A stretch of 64,000 nt of DNA from JBDIAG01 sp047974565 (GCA_047974565.1 JBKECN010000086.1:3639-67638); one strand, 5' to 3'; shown: positions 24,601-33,566, counted from the first letter of the stretch. The notes: a model not told the origin generated them from the sequence alone. Made by a program: numbers and translations.

Positions 24601-25190
24601 CGTGGCCGCGCCTGACTGAGAGGCTCGTCGTCGGATGCGCCTTCGTCGTCGCCATGCTGATTGCGGTCCTTGCCCCAACCATGGCTACGGCCGCGACCGT
24701 CGGGCCCCCGTTGCCGGTCACCACGTACGAGGCGTCAACCCCTGTGTACGACGGCTCGTCGCAGTATGCTCGCGCGAGCACCGCAGCGGATTCTCGACAT
24801 CGCCTAATGCGGTCATCTTGGGCCGCGGCGACAGCCGCTCCTCTCCGAGCGTCGCCAGTCGGTGTTGCCGCAAAAGGCGTGGATGAGGCTGGTGCGCTGG
24901 TCAAGTACGACCCGATGGCCGCATCGAGGAACCTGCTCGGTCAGGTCCGAGAGGGCTATGCGGTAACTCCCGGCGGCCGAACGATCAGCGCGCACGCCGC
25001 GGAGCGGATCGCGCTTGGGGGGCCGGGCAGACCACCTACAACGCTGGCCCGCGTCGACGACATCCTGAACAACCCCACCGGCATCAAGTACGACCCCGTT
25101 CGCGACACGGTCAAGGTGATGCAGGGTAAGGACTTCGTGGTCGTCAGCGGCACCGGGCGTCAACACATCGTGACGGTGATGGTGCGATGA
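24591..25190 (+). CDS. Secreted toxin with DUF4258-like C-terminus
   Basis: 199 aa, ATG 24591 overlapping the previous immunity gene. Signal peptide LVVGCAFVVAMLIAVLAPTM to ATAA; a leader of a third type; junction V-A-A-K at 92-95. The toxin has GRTISAHAAERIALGG, RVDDILNNPTGIKYD and ends DFVVVSGTGRQHIVTVMVR, the arrangement of DUF4258-like small RNase candidates with a His in a helix and a final beta-hairpin. It is the intact counterpart of the broken toxin at 14289-14862, though the two tips have clearly diverged. Immunity start overlaps the stop (ATGA). Confidence 0.72.
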   Translation: MRVAWPRLTERLVVGCAFVVAMLIAVLAPTMATAATVGPPLPVTTYEASTPVYDGSSQYARASTAADSRHRLMRSSWAAATAAPLRASPVGVAAKGVDEAGALVKYDPMAASRNLLGQVREGYAVTPGGRTISAHAAERIALGGPGRPPTTLARVDDILNNPTGIKYDPVRDTVKVMQGKDFVVVSGTGRQHIVTVMVR

Positions 25191-25438
25191 CGGTCTCAGT
25201 CCGGCTCCTCGCGGCCGCCTCCCGGGTCATGGACGGCGACGAGTCCTCCATGGCCGCGCAAGAACTTGAGGCCGTTCTCCTCGACGAATACCTCGACGAC
25301 GAGCGGACGTCATCACTGCAAGAGGGACTCGCGCTCTACGCGCCGGGCAGCGGGCCGCCATACGTCGATGCCCCAGAGCTGAGAGGGTTGATCGCTGAGG
25401 CGCTCGAAGTGCTCACGATGGAGGATGACCCGCCGTGA
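25187..25438 (+). CDS. Immunity protein for the DUF4258-like toxin
   Basis: 83 aa, acidic, ending EDDPP. Its size and C-terminal acidity resemble the immunity gene at 14859, which serves the related broken toxin. Stop overlaps the next toxin GTG (GTGA). Confidence 0.65.
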   Translation: MTVSVRLLAAASRVMDGDESSMAAQELEAVLLDEYLDDERTSSLQEGLALYAPGSGPPYVDAPELRGLIAEALEVLTMEDDPP

Positions 25439-26607
25439 GAGTGGGACTCGCCGTCCTTGTCCGCGGGGTGCTCGTAACGCTCATCGCGGTGCTGACGTCT
25501 TGGCTCAGCATGGCTACTCCCGCCACTGCTTTGTTGCCAGCGGCCGCCTCTGGCGCCATGTGCACCTACTGCGCACCTACGATTGCCGTTGCACCCGCCG
25601 ATTACGAATCCGAGCGCGGGTGGCCGGCCTACGCCTACGGCCACGCCGACGCCTACGACGGCGTCGACCGAGAGTCGCGCGGTGATTCGATGCGCCCGAA
25701 GACTGCTGCGACCGGGGCGCTCACCGCCCACCGCCCCACCGCCAAGCTCCCGGATGCACGAGATGGGACTACGACCGGCGAGCGAATCCGGCGCCACGGG
25801 CAGGAGCTTGCTTCCGTTGGCTCAAGCAATGTTGCCGCAAAAACCGCAGCCAAGGCATGCTCCTTCTCCGGTTCGACCCTCGTCCTCATGGCCGACGGGA
25901 CCAAGAAGCCCATCGATCAGATCAAGGTCGGCGACAAGGTCCTCGCGACCGATCCTGAGACCGGCGAACAGAAGCCCACGAAGGTCGAGCACGTCTTCGT
26001 CCACGACGACTGGCTGACCGACCTTGAGCTTGCCGACGGGACGGTCCTGACGACCACCGAGGACCACCCCTACTGGTCGGTCGATGACCGGCGCTTCGAA
26101 CGAGCCGACGAACTCTCGGGCGGCGAGCGAGTCCTCGGCGCGGACGGCCGCACCATCACCGTCGTCGGCCTTCGGCTCGCCACCACCCACGACGGCCTCG
26201 CGTACAACCTCGCCGTCCAGGGCATCCACACCTACCACGTCGGCGACCACGCCATCCTCGTCCACAACACCTGCCTGACGGCGTTGCGCGGCTGGAGCAG
26301 CTCCAGGTTCCAGTTCGGCAACGCGCAGTTCCAGCTCGACAAGTCAGGAATGAGTCACATCCTTCAACGTCATCACCCGAGCTACTGGGATGGTTCCGCC
26401 AAGGCCTCGCAGACCTTCTTCGACGAGTCGATGTCGATCGCCGACGTTGAGAGCGCCATCGGAGTAGTCGCCCGGGGGAACAGGTCAGAGCTGATTAGGA
26501 TTGGCGCAGGGACGGGGCAAGTCCAGGGCAGCGTCAACGGCGTCAACTACGTGCTTGGTGTCTCTCGCGGACGCATCGGACAGTTCTACCCGGGTACCCT
26601 GCCATGA
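25435..26607 (+). CDS. Secreted HINT-containing toxin with SHILxRHHP tip
   Basis: 390 aa, GTG start coupled to the previous stop. Signal peptide VLVTLIAVLTSWLSMATPAT; variable linker with a Cys pair (CTYC); junction V-A-A-K at 133-136; HINT about 139-278 (CSFSGSTLVLMADG, TTEDHPYW, VHNTC). The toxin from about 280 contains GMSHILQRHHPSYWDG, YVLGVSRGRIGQFYPGTLP. The S-H-x-x-x-x-HH cluster suggests a His-dependent RNase related in style to EndoU-like tips; I cannot name the family firmly. This HINT is very close to that of the orphan module at 20236. Confidence 0.8.
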   Translation: MRVGLAVLVRGVLVTLIAVLTSWLSMATPATALLPAAASGAMCTYCAPTIAVAPADYESERGWPAYAYGHADAYDGVDRESRGDSMRPKTAATGALTAHRPTAKLPDARDGTTTGERIRRHGQELASVGSSNVAAKTAAKACSFSGSTLVLMADGTKKPIDQIKVGDKVLATDPETGEQKPTKVEHVFVHDDWLTDLELADGTVLTTTEDHPYWSVDDRRFERADELSGGERVLGADGRTITVVGLRLATTHDGLAYNLAVQGIHTYHVGDHAILVHNTCLTALRGWSSSRFQFGNAQFQLDKSGMSHILQRHHPSYWDGSAKASQTFFDESMSIADVESAIGVVARGNRSELIRIGAGTGQVQGSVNGVNYVLGVSRGRIGQFYPGTLP

Positions 26608-27077
26608 CCAGAGTGCAGATCAGGAGCTTTGTCCGCAACGACGATGGCTCGTTCCTCGAGATCGGGGACGTCGCGGCACACCCCGGAGACTGCATGTACA
26701 TCCCGGGGGCAGTGAGTTTCACCGTTGATGGTGTCGAGTTGTTCGGACTTGATCTATGGGACGACGTGAACTGGCTATGGCCTCTTATGGTGCATGCGTT
26801 TGCAGACTGTCGAAGCACAGGCTCAGGCAAGCGAGGCTTCCCGGACCAGCCGATCTCGATCACCGCCGAACGCGCTTGGGCGGACCACACTCTCATTCGC
26901 GTGACAGACGGCGCAGCGATCAATCGATCTGCGGTCGCCCCTGATGGCGAACTGTTCGAGTCGCTCGCGGTCGCCGGCGCGGAGTTCTTCAGGGAGTTGG
27001 GTCGCCTGTGCCCTGAGGACCCGATCGGTCAGCAAGAGCAGGAGATTCTTGCGTCCTGGCTTGGGCGTGGAGGGTGA
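26604..27077 (+). CDS. Immunity protein for the SHILxRHHP toxin
   Basis: 157 aa, ATGA overlap. The largest immunity protein here; begins MTRVQIRSFVRNDDGSFLE and includes DLWDDVNWLWPLMVHAFADC. No motif recognised. Last intact pair of the array. Confidence 0.65.
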   Translation: MTRVQIRSFVRNDDGSFLEIGDVAAHPGDCMYIPGAVSFTVDGVELFGLDLWDDVNWLWPLMVHAFADCRSTGSGKRGFPDQPISITAERAWADHTLIRVTDGAAINRSAVAPDGELFESLAVAGAEFFRELGRLCPEDPIGQQEQEILASWLGRGG

Positions 27078-27140
27078 GAGAGTCGGTCGCCCGAGAATGC
27101 GGAAAGTTGCATCGGCCCGGCGGGCTGGGAGAATGGACCC

Positions 27141-27714
27141 GTGACCAGCCGCAGCCAGCAGACCGGGATGCGTCGCTGGCTGCTTACTTCCCCAGCCGCC
27201 ATGGTCGCCGTCTTGGCGGCGATCCCGCTCGGCACAACCGCGTCCGCGTCCGCGGCGTTCGGGGCTGAAACTCGCGTCGCAGAGTTCAACGTCGCCGGTT
27301 AGGTTCTCGTCGAGCCGCCGCAGCACGTTTCCGCTGGTCAGCACCCAGGTCCAGGGCTGTATCAGCGTCAGATCGTGGTGGCTACCGGTGTTGCCGCAGA
27401 GGCGGGAGGCGAGGGTGTCGACTAGTTCCGGCACGTTTCGCAGGGGAGTTGGCTGATATTCAGAAGTCAGGCATCTTCAGGCCCGGCGGAGGATCGATGG
27501 AGGGCAAGTGGTTCGCCGAATCGGCCGAGCACGCTCAACAGTGGGGAACGCGCTCGACGGCGGCCAGGGGGCGGTCGTTACGACGAGGGTGCCGACCTCG
27601 GTGGCGGACAAGATGATGCGTTTGGAGAAGTTGGACGGGATCGGCCCGGCTCGCTACGCGGATGATCTGTCCCTGCTGAACCGGACGATGGACGGAATCC
27701 GGGTGCTGCCATGA
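27141..27714 (+). pseudogene. Broken toxin cassette, ART-like tip
   Basis: GTG 27141 begins a signal peptide and the family-2 leader word AETRV, but TAG at 27300 ends it. The same frame continues through EPPQHVSAGQ, VVATGVAAE (junction variant GTTGCCGCAGA) to a second stop at 27421. Toxin sense resumes in another frame, FAGELADIQKSGIFRPGGGS, MEGKWFAESAEHAQQWG, then after a further shift near 27540 in the frame NALDGGQGAVVTTRVPTSVA ... MDGIRVLP ending 27714. At least three lesions; non-functional. Confidence 0.6.
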
Positions 27715-27902
27715 GCGACGCTCGCTGGCACTGTCTGCTAGCGGTCCGTTGGCTTTCTCCTGAGCAGGGTGGGCGTCGCAGCGGGCCGCCGGCAGGGCCT
27801 GGATACGCCGCAACGCGGCCACGTCCTTATGCGTGGTGTCTGAGGATTTCTCATCCTTCGGGTGTGACGGGGTTGCGCGGTGTGGGCTGCGATGGTGGGT
27901 AG
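27711..27902 (+). pseudogene. Immunity-gene remnant
   Basis: ATG overlaps the reconstructed toxin stop, and the first residues (MSDARWHCLLAVRWLSPEQ) look protein-like; later composition is rich in G, R and P and resembles read-through of non-coding DNA. Probably the beginning of an immunity gene cut off at the island edge. Confidence 0.3.
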
Positions 27903-28068
27903 GGCCGGTGCTCGGCACCCAAACTGCGCCTGGATCATCTGCTCGCCGGCCAAACCCGGTCGTGGGGCGGCGGCGTGTTTCGTCTGCCGAGACGTGCCTC
28001 TCTGTCCGAGAGCCGGCCCGACGCCACGCCCACCAACAGCACGAATCGGCTGCGGCTAATCTGCTCGG

Positions 28069-28731
28069 GTGACCTCCGTCGGGCTCTTCCCCCTGGGCAC
28101 GATGCTCGTACCGGGTCAAGTCCTGCGCCTGACGATCTTCGAACCCCGTTACCGGCGACTGCTGGCGGACCTGTCCGAGTTCCCTCCCGAACAGCGACAC
28201 TTCGCGGTGGTGGCCATCACCGTTGGGCACGAAGTGGGCGACGGTGCAGCCGTTCAGTTGGCCCCCGTCGGCACGCTGGCCAAGATCCGCTCCCTGCAGA
28301 CTCGAACGGACGGCACCGCCGCCCTGACCGCGGTCGGGACGCGGCGCTTTCGTTTGGGGGCGTACCAGCCAGGGCCAGGCGGTTACCTGCGTGCGGACAT
28401 CACCATCCTGCCGGACAGTCGAGTTCCCGCGGACGAGGCGACAACCCGGTCCATCGCCCTGGCACACCGGGCCACCGATGAGTTGCGGCTGCTGCTGCAG
28501 GCCCTCGGACGCCCCGTCCCGATGCTCCCTGAGGGCCCGGACGCCGTCTCCTTCGCTCTCATGCTCGCCGCACCACTCGACCCGGTGGTAGCGGCCGGCC
28601 TGCTGGCGATCGACGACACAGACGAGCGGCTCATCGAGCTCATCACGGTGCTCCGTCAGGAACTGCATCTGGTGTCCACGCTGAAATCGACGCCCCGCCC
28701 CGGACCGGAGCACCTTCCGCCGGCCAGTTGA
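28069..28731 (+). CDS. LON peptidase substrate-binding domain protein
   Basis: 220 aa, GTG start. The opening VGLFPLGTMLVPGQVLRLTI and FEPRYRRLL is the typical start of stand-alone LON N-terminal domain proteins, which lack ATPase and protease parts. Their role is unclear; substrate recognition is proposed. It is the first backbone gene after the toxin island. Upstream 27903-28068 contains no gene. Confidence 0.88.
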   Translation: MTSVGLFPLGTMLVPGQVLRLTIFEPRYRRLLADLSEFPPEQRHFAVVAITVGHEVGDGAAVQLAPVGTLAKIRSLQTRTDGTAALTAVGTRRFRLGAYQPGPGGYLRADITILPDSRVPADEATTRSIALAHRATDELRLLLQALGRPVPMLPEGPDAVSFALMLAAPLDPVVAAGLLAIDDTDERLIELITVLRQELHLVSTLKSTPRPGPEHLPPAS

Positions 28732-28867
28732 GCCACCCTCGACCAGGTGGCCTCGCGCTGGTGTACCGAAATGCGTCGCAGCGACGCATAAGTGTTCACT
28801 GGACAGGCGGCCAGTCCGCCGGACCTTGCCGGACTCTGCGGGAAGCCCACGGCGCATCGGGGGACGG

Positions 28868-29356
28868 TCAGTGCGCTGCTGCGATCGGAGCCACCACTGC
28901 CGAGGTCAACCGCACCAGATCTGACGGGGCCAAGGCCACGTCCATGCCGCGGCGGCCGGCGCTGACGAGGATCTGCGGGTGGTCCATCGCGGTCGCGTCG
29001 AGCACCGTGCGCAGCCGCTTGCGCTGGCCCAGCGGGCTGATCCCCCCGACCACGTAGCCGGTGGCCTTCTGGGCTGCCGCAGGGTCGGCCATGCTCGCCT
29101 TCTTCGCTCCCACCGCCTGGGCGACAGCCTTGAGGTCCAGTTTCCCGGTGACCGGGCAGATCGCTACCACCAGCGAAGATTCGACCTGCACAACAAGGGT
29201 TTTGAATACGGTGGAGGCATCGACGCCCAGTGCATGGGCAGCTTCGAGCCCGTAACCTCCCAGTGCCCCGGCGGCTCCGGGATCGTGTTCATAGGTGCAG
29301 ACCCGATGATCGATCTTCGCCTTCTCCAGAGCTGCCACCGCAGGCGTACCGGCCAT
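28868..29356 (-). CDS. ybaK: YbaK/EbsC-type aminoacyl-tRNA deacylase
   Basis: 162 aa, matching YbaK length. The family clears mischarged Cys-tRNA(Pro). Visible are GLEAAHALGVDASTVFKTLV, the conserved KLDLKAVAQAVGAKKASMAD and GYVVGGISPLGQ, where Lys and the GGxSPxG loop form the active site. It converges with the LON-like gene and diverges from the permease. Substrate may differ from that of the E. coli enzyme. Confidence 0.92.
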   Translation of the reverse strand: MAGTPAVAALEKAKIDHRVCTYEHDPGAAGALGGYGLEAAHALGVDASTVFKTLVVQVESSLVVAICPVTGKLDLKAVAQAVGAKKASMADPAAAQKATGYVVGGISPLGQRKRLRTVLDATAMDHPQILVSAGRRGMDVALAPSDLVRLTSAVVAPIAAAH

Positions 29357-29498
29357 TCGCCCAGCCTACGGGCGGTCTTGGCCAGAGGCCGATTCGACGC
29401 ATCGCCCGTTTCGCGGGCTCAAACATCCAGGCCCGGTCCGTCAATGGCCACGGACACCACCCCTGCGCCCACGGTCGGCACCCTGCCAGGATTGTCCC

Positions 29499-30278
29499 GT
29501 GGAACTGGGCGCTGACTGGGGCACGGCCTCGCAAGTGGGCTGGTTCGCTCTGGGTCTGCTCGTCCTGACAGTGGTGACGATGAGTCTCGCCCGGGCCGCA
29601 GCGGTGGGGCTGGGGTGGACGCCACTGACCGCGATGCTGCGCGCCGGCCTGCAACTGAGCGTCGTCGCGGTGCTGCTGCGGGGAGTCCTGTCGGTGGGCT
29701 GGACGGTGGTCGCCTTCGTCGTCCTGATGCTCACCACCGCCTCCCTGACCTCTGCCTCCCGGCTCAAGAGCCTGTGGCACGGGCGCACCTCGGCCTGTGC
29801 CGGAGTGCTGACCGGTGCGCTGGTCGGAGTGGGCGCGGTGCTCACCCTGCGGCTGGTCCCGCTGGAGCCGCGTCAGGTGGTGGCCGTGGCTGGCATCCTG
29901 ATCGGAAATGCGATGACCGCAGCCACGTTGTCCGGGCGAAACTTCTTGCGGGAGAGCGCCAACCGTCGCGACGAGGTCGAGGCTTGGCTCAGCCTGGGGG
30001 CGACGCCGATCCAGGCACACGCCGAGATCGCCCGCCAGGCGGTGCGTGAATCATTGCTCCCGACCCTCGACCAGACCCGCTCCACGGGCATGGTCACCCT
30101 GCCCGGGGCCTTCGTCGGTGCCGTCTTCGCCGGCGCCTCTCCCCGGGTCGCCGCGCAGTTCCAACTGGTCGTGCTGGCAGGCATCGCCCTGACCATGCTC
30201 GTCACCGGCCTCGTAACGGTATATCTGCTCAGCCGCACCCCGTACCTGCCGACCGGCCCCGAGGTGGCCAAGACCTGA
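29499..30278 (+). CDS. FetB/YbbM-like ABC permease (UPF0014)
   Basis: 259 aa, GTG start, six to seven hydrophobic segments. IGNAMTAATLSGRNF and EAWLSLGATPIQA are conserved words of the FetB family, as is MVTLPGAFVGAVFAGASP. Known family: FetB pairs with the ATPase FetA in iron export. No ATPase gene is adjacent here, so a partner must be elsewhere. Only 49 bp separate it from hisD. Confidence 0.85.
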   Translation: MELGADWGTASQVGWFALGLLVLTVVTMSLARAAAVGLGWTPLTAMLRAGLQLSVVAVLLRGVLSVGWTVVAFVVLMLTTASLTSASRLKSLWHGRTSACAGVLTGALVGVGAVLTLRLVPLEPRQVVAVAGILIGNAMTAATLSGRNFLRESANRRDEVEAWLSLGATPIQAHAEIARQAVRESLLPTLDQTRSTGMVTLPGAFVGAVFAGASPRVAAQFQLVVLAGIALTMLVTGLVTVYLLSRTPYLPTGPEVAKT

Positions 30279-30327
30279 GCCCAGGACGCTCGCAGGGCCC
30301 GACCCGCGCCTTTCGTAGACTCTCCTC

Positions 30328-31644
30328 ATGCGCCTTCTCGACCTGCGAGGTTCCCGGCTGGACCGGTCCGCCCTGCGCGCCAGCCTCCCCCGCGCCGAAC
30401 TCGACGTGGCCGCTGCCGCCGACGCCGTCCGACCGGTCGTCGAGCAGGTGCGCGACGGCGGGCAGGAGGCCCTGCTCGCCCTGGGGGAGCGGTTCGACGG
30501 CGTGCGCCCTCCCCATCTGCGGGTACCCCAAGCAGCCCTGGACCAGGCCTTGGACGACCTCGATCCACACGTGCGGGCCGCCCTCGGCGAAGCCATCCGG
30601 CGCACCCGGATCGTGCACGCCGAACAGCGTCGACGTGATGTGCACACCTCGGTCAGCCACGGTGGCACCGTCACCGAGCGCTGGGTGCCGGTGGAGCGGG
30701 TCGGCCTGTACGTGCCCGGCGGCCTGGCGGTCTACCCCAGTTCGGTGGTGATGAACGTCGTCCCGGCCCAGATCGCCGGGGTCGAGTCCCTGGCCGTCGC
30801 CTCCCCACCCCAGGCCGACCACGGCGGACTGCCGCACCCCACCATCCTGGCCGCCTGCGCCCTGCTGGGCGTGCAGGAGGTCTACGCCGTCGGCGGGGCA
30901 CAGGCGGTGGCCATGTTCGCCTACGGCGCCAGCGACTCCGCGGGTGAGATCGTCTGCGAGCCGGTCGACCTGGTGACCGGGCCAGGCAACATCTATGTCG
31001 CTGCGGCCAAGCGGCTGCTCAAGGGCATCATCGGGATCGACGCCGAGGCCGGCCCCACCGAGATCGCCATCCTGGCCGACCAGAGCGCCGACCCCCGGCA
31101 CGTGGCGGCCGACCTGATCAGTCAGGCCGAGCACGACACCCAGGCGGCCTCGGTCCTGGTCACCGACTCACCCGAACTCGCCGAGGCGGTACAGGCCGAA
31201 CTGGAACACCGGGTAGCCGCCACCAAGCACACCGAGCGAGTCGACACCGCCTTGTCCGGGCCCCAGTCGGCGATCGTGCTGGTGGACGATCTCGAGGCCG
31301 CACTGGCCGTGGTGAATGCCTATGCCGCCGAGCACCTCGAGATCCAGACCGTGGATGCGGGGGCTGTGGCCGAACGGGTGCGCAACGCCGGCGCGATCTT
31401 CGTCGGTGCCTACGCACCGGTATCCCTGGGCGATTACCTAGCCGGCTCCAACCACGTGCTGCCGACGGGCGGCTGTGCCCGGCACTCCAGCGGCCTATCG
31501 GTTCTGTCCTTCCTGCGCGGGATCCATGTCGTGGAGTACACCGAATCCGCCCTGGCCGAGGTGGCCGAGCACCTGTACGCGCTGTCGAGCGCCGAGGACC
31601 TTCCCGCACACGGCGACGCGGTGCGGGCCCGGATGGGCCAGTAG
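30328..31644 (+). CDS. hisD: Histidinol dehydrogenase
   Basis: 438 aa. Catalyses the last two oxidations from L-histidinol to L-histidine with NAD and zinc. Motifs ERVGLYVPGGLAVYPSSVVM, EVYAVGGAQAVAMFAYG, DLVTGPGNIYV, GPTEIAILAD and QAEHDTQAASVLVT (zinc-site region), and late NHVLPTGG, are all present. First gene of a hisD-hisC-hisB operon. Confidence 0.97.
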   Translation: MRLLDLRGSRLDRSALRASLPRAELDVAAAADAVRPVVEQVRDGGQEALLALGERFDGVRPPHLRVPQAALDQALDDLDPHVRAALGEAIRRTRIVHAEQRRRDVHTSVSHGGTVTERWVPVERVGLYVPGGLAVYPSSVVMNVVPAQIAGVESLAVASPPQADHGGLPHPTILAACALLGVQEVYAVGGAQAVAMFAYGASDSAGEIVCEPVDLVTGPGNIYVAAAKRLLKGIIGIDAEAGPTEIAILADQSADPRHVAADLISQAEHDTQAASVLVTDSPELAEAVQAELEHRVAATKHTERVDTALSGPQSAIVLVDDLEAALAVVNAYAAEHLEIQTVDAGAVAERVRNAGAIFVGAYAPVSLGDYLAGSNHVLPTGGCARHSSGLSVLSFLRGIHVVEYTESALAEVAEHLYALSSAEDLPAHGDAVRARMGQ

Positions 31645-31757
31645 CCGGCCGCACGCCGCGCCGACGCGGGCCCGCCGTGGTGGTGAGGACGCTCACATCG
31701 GCTCAGGTCCGCTCAGGCCACCATGAACCGGGAGCAGCGCACCCTAAACTGGCGTGC

Positions 31758-32924
31758 GTGACTTCGCTCGACGACCTGCCGCTGCGGGATGACCTGCGCG
31801 GCCTGCAGCCCTACGGCGCCCCGCAACTCGACGTGCCGGTGCGGTTGAACACCAACGAGTCGTCCTACCCGCTGCCGCAGCCCGCGGTGCAGGCGGTGGT
31901 CGCGGCGGTGGCCGAGTGCGCACCATCGCTGAACCGTTACCCCGATCGTGAGTTCAGTGCGCTGCGCGCTGATCTGGCCGGCTACCTCACCGAGCAGACC
32001 GGATGCCAGGTCATCCCGGAACAGGTCTGGGCGGGCAACGGCTCCAACGAAGTGCTGCAGCAACTCGTCCAGGCTTTCGCCGGCCCCGGCCGAACCGCGC
32101 TCGGGTTCACCCCCGCGTACTCGATGCATCCGCTGATCTCCCGCGGATCGGGCTCCACCTGGGTGGACGGACGCCGGGAGGCGGACTTCGACCTCGACGC
32201 CGAGCACATCGCCGCCCAGATCCAGGCGGTCCGCCCGGACGTCGTCTTCCTCTGCTCGCCGAACAACCCCACCGGGACGGCCCTGCGGCTGGACGTGGTG
32301 GAAGCGGCGTATGAGGCCGGGGCAGGTCTGCTGGTTGTCGATGAGGCGTACGCCGAGTTCGCCCGGCCGGGGACCCCGTCGGCGATCTCCCTGCTGCCGG
32401 GCCGCCCCCGGCTCGTCGTCACGCGCACGATGAGCAAGGCATTCGCCCTGGCCGGGGCCCGCCTGGGCTACCTGGCCGCCGATCCCGCCGTCTGCGACGC
32501 GCTGCGTCTGGTGCGCCTGCCGTACCACCTCTCCGCGCCGACCCAGGCCGTGGCCCGGGCGGCGCTGGCCCATCACGCCGACCTGCTGAGCACCGTGGAC
32601 GCTCTCAAGGCCCAGCGGGACCGCATCGTCCAGGCCTTGCCCGGGTTGGGTCTGCACCCCTTGCCCAGCGACGCGAACTTCGTCATGTTCGGCGGTCTGG
32701 ACGACGAGAAGGCAACGTGGCAGCGCCTTCTCGACGCGGGAGTGCTGGTGCGCGATGTCGGGATCGCAGGTCATCTACGGGTCACCGCCGGCACCCCGGA
32801 GGAGACCACCGCCTTCCTCGACGCACTGCGCGCGGTCGTCGGTAGTCCCGACTCATCGGAGGCGGAGCCCGCACCCGAATCCACCCACCCGCCGTTCCCA
32901 GCCACCGTGGAGGCCCGCCGATGA
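31758..32924 (+). CDS. hisC: Histidinol-phosphate aminotransferase
   Basis: 388 aa from GTG 31758, where the family start (SLDDLPLRDDLRGLQPYGAP) begins; an upstream in-frame extension to 31677 lacks conserved features. PLP-binding Lys227 is in TMSKAFALAGARLGY, and SPNNPTGTA and the VNTNESS-like RLNTNESSYPLP are typical. Its stop overlaps hisB (ATGA). Confidence 0.96.
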   Translation: MTSLDDLPLRDDLRGLQPYGAPQLDVPVRLNTNESSYPLPQPAVQAVVAAVAECAPSLNRYPDREFSALRADLAGYLTEQTGCQVIPEQVWAGNGSNEVLQQLVQAFAGPGRTALGFTPAYSMHPLISRGSGSTWVDGRREADFDLDAEHIAAQIQAVRPDVVFLCSPNNPTGTALRLDVVEAAYEAGAGLLVVDEAYAEFARPGTPSAISLLPGRPRLVVTRTMSKAFALAGARLGYLAADPAVCDALRLVRLPYHLSAPTQAVARAALAHHADLLSTVDALKAQRDRIVQALPGLGLHPLPSDANFVMFGGLDDEKATWQRLLDAGVLVRDVGIAGHLRVTAGTPEETTAFLDALRAVVGSPDSSEAEPAPESTHPPFPATVEARR

Positions 32925-33535
32925 GCCGCACCGCCGACCTGCGCCGCAGCACCGGCGAATCCAGCGTGCACGTGCGCCTGGACCTCGACGGGACGGGCCG
33001 GGCCACGGTGACCACGGGAGTGCCGTTCTACGACCACATGCTGACCTCCCTGGCCAAGCACTCCCTGATCGATCTGCATGTCGAGGCCAGCGGCGACACC
33101 GACGTCGACGCCCATCACACGGTCGAGGACACCGCCATCGTGCTCGGCAAGGCCTTGCTCGAAGCGCTCGGCGACAAGAAGGGCATCACCCGGTTCGGCG
33201 ACGCGATGGTCCCGCTGGACGAGGCTCTCGCCCAAGCCGTCGTGGACGTCTCGGGCCGACCGTACTGCGTGTGCAGCGGAGAACCCGACGGTCAGGTCTA
33301 CGCGCTGATCGGCGGAGGAGGTGGCAGCGTCGCCTACCCGGGCTCACTCACCCGGCACGTATTCGAGACGCTGGCCTTCAACGCCGAGATCGCCTTGCAC
33401 GTGCGGGTTCTGGCCGGTCGCGATCCGCACCACCTGGTGGAGGCGCAGATCAAGGCGGTGGCCCGGGCTCTGCGGGTCGCGGTCGCCCTCGATCCTCGCG
33501 TCCAGGGGGTGCCCAGCACCAAGGGGGCGCTGTGA
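32921..33535 (+). CDS. hisB: Imidazoleglycerol-phosphate dehydratase
   Basis: 204 aa, monofunctional, without the N-terminal phosphatase domain found in enteric HisB. Metal-binding motifs DAHHTVEDTAI and the later DPHHLVEAQIKAVARAL, and FYDHML, are present. In most actinobacteria hisH follows closely; here it lies about 12 kb further on. Confidence 0.96.
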   Translation: MSRTADLRRSTGESSVHVRLDLDGTGRATVTTGVPFYDHMLTSLAKHSLIDLHVEASGDTDVDAHHTVEDTAIVLGKALLEALGDKKGITRFGDAMVPLDEALAQAVVDVSGRPYCVCSGEPDGQVYALIGGGGGSVAYPGSLTRHVFETLAFNAEIALHVRVLAGRDPHHLVEAQIKAVARALRVAVALDPRVQGVPSTKGAL

Positions 33536-33566
33536 AGGTGTTCACTCGCTCTGGGATGGGGGCGCG

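Larger units (their letters stand above)
14535..27400 (+). repeat. Dispersed toxin-junction repeat GTTGCCGCAAA
   Basis: The 11-mer GTTGCCGCAAA occurs at 14535, 15506, 16497, 18201, 22494, 23930, 24864 and 25831, with single-change copies at 21790 (ATTGCCGCAGA, two changes) and 27390 (GTTGCCGCAGA). All lie at the boundary between leader and toxin, in frame, encoding V-A-A-K or close variants. At 14535, 18201 and 27390 identity extends upstream through TGGTGGCTACCGGT. The RHS junction (13398, 20287) carries a related ACCGCCGCAAA. The spacing and codon register make this a recombination seam, not a random motif. Confidence 0.8.
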
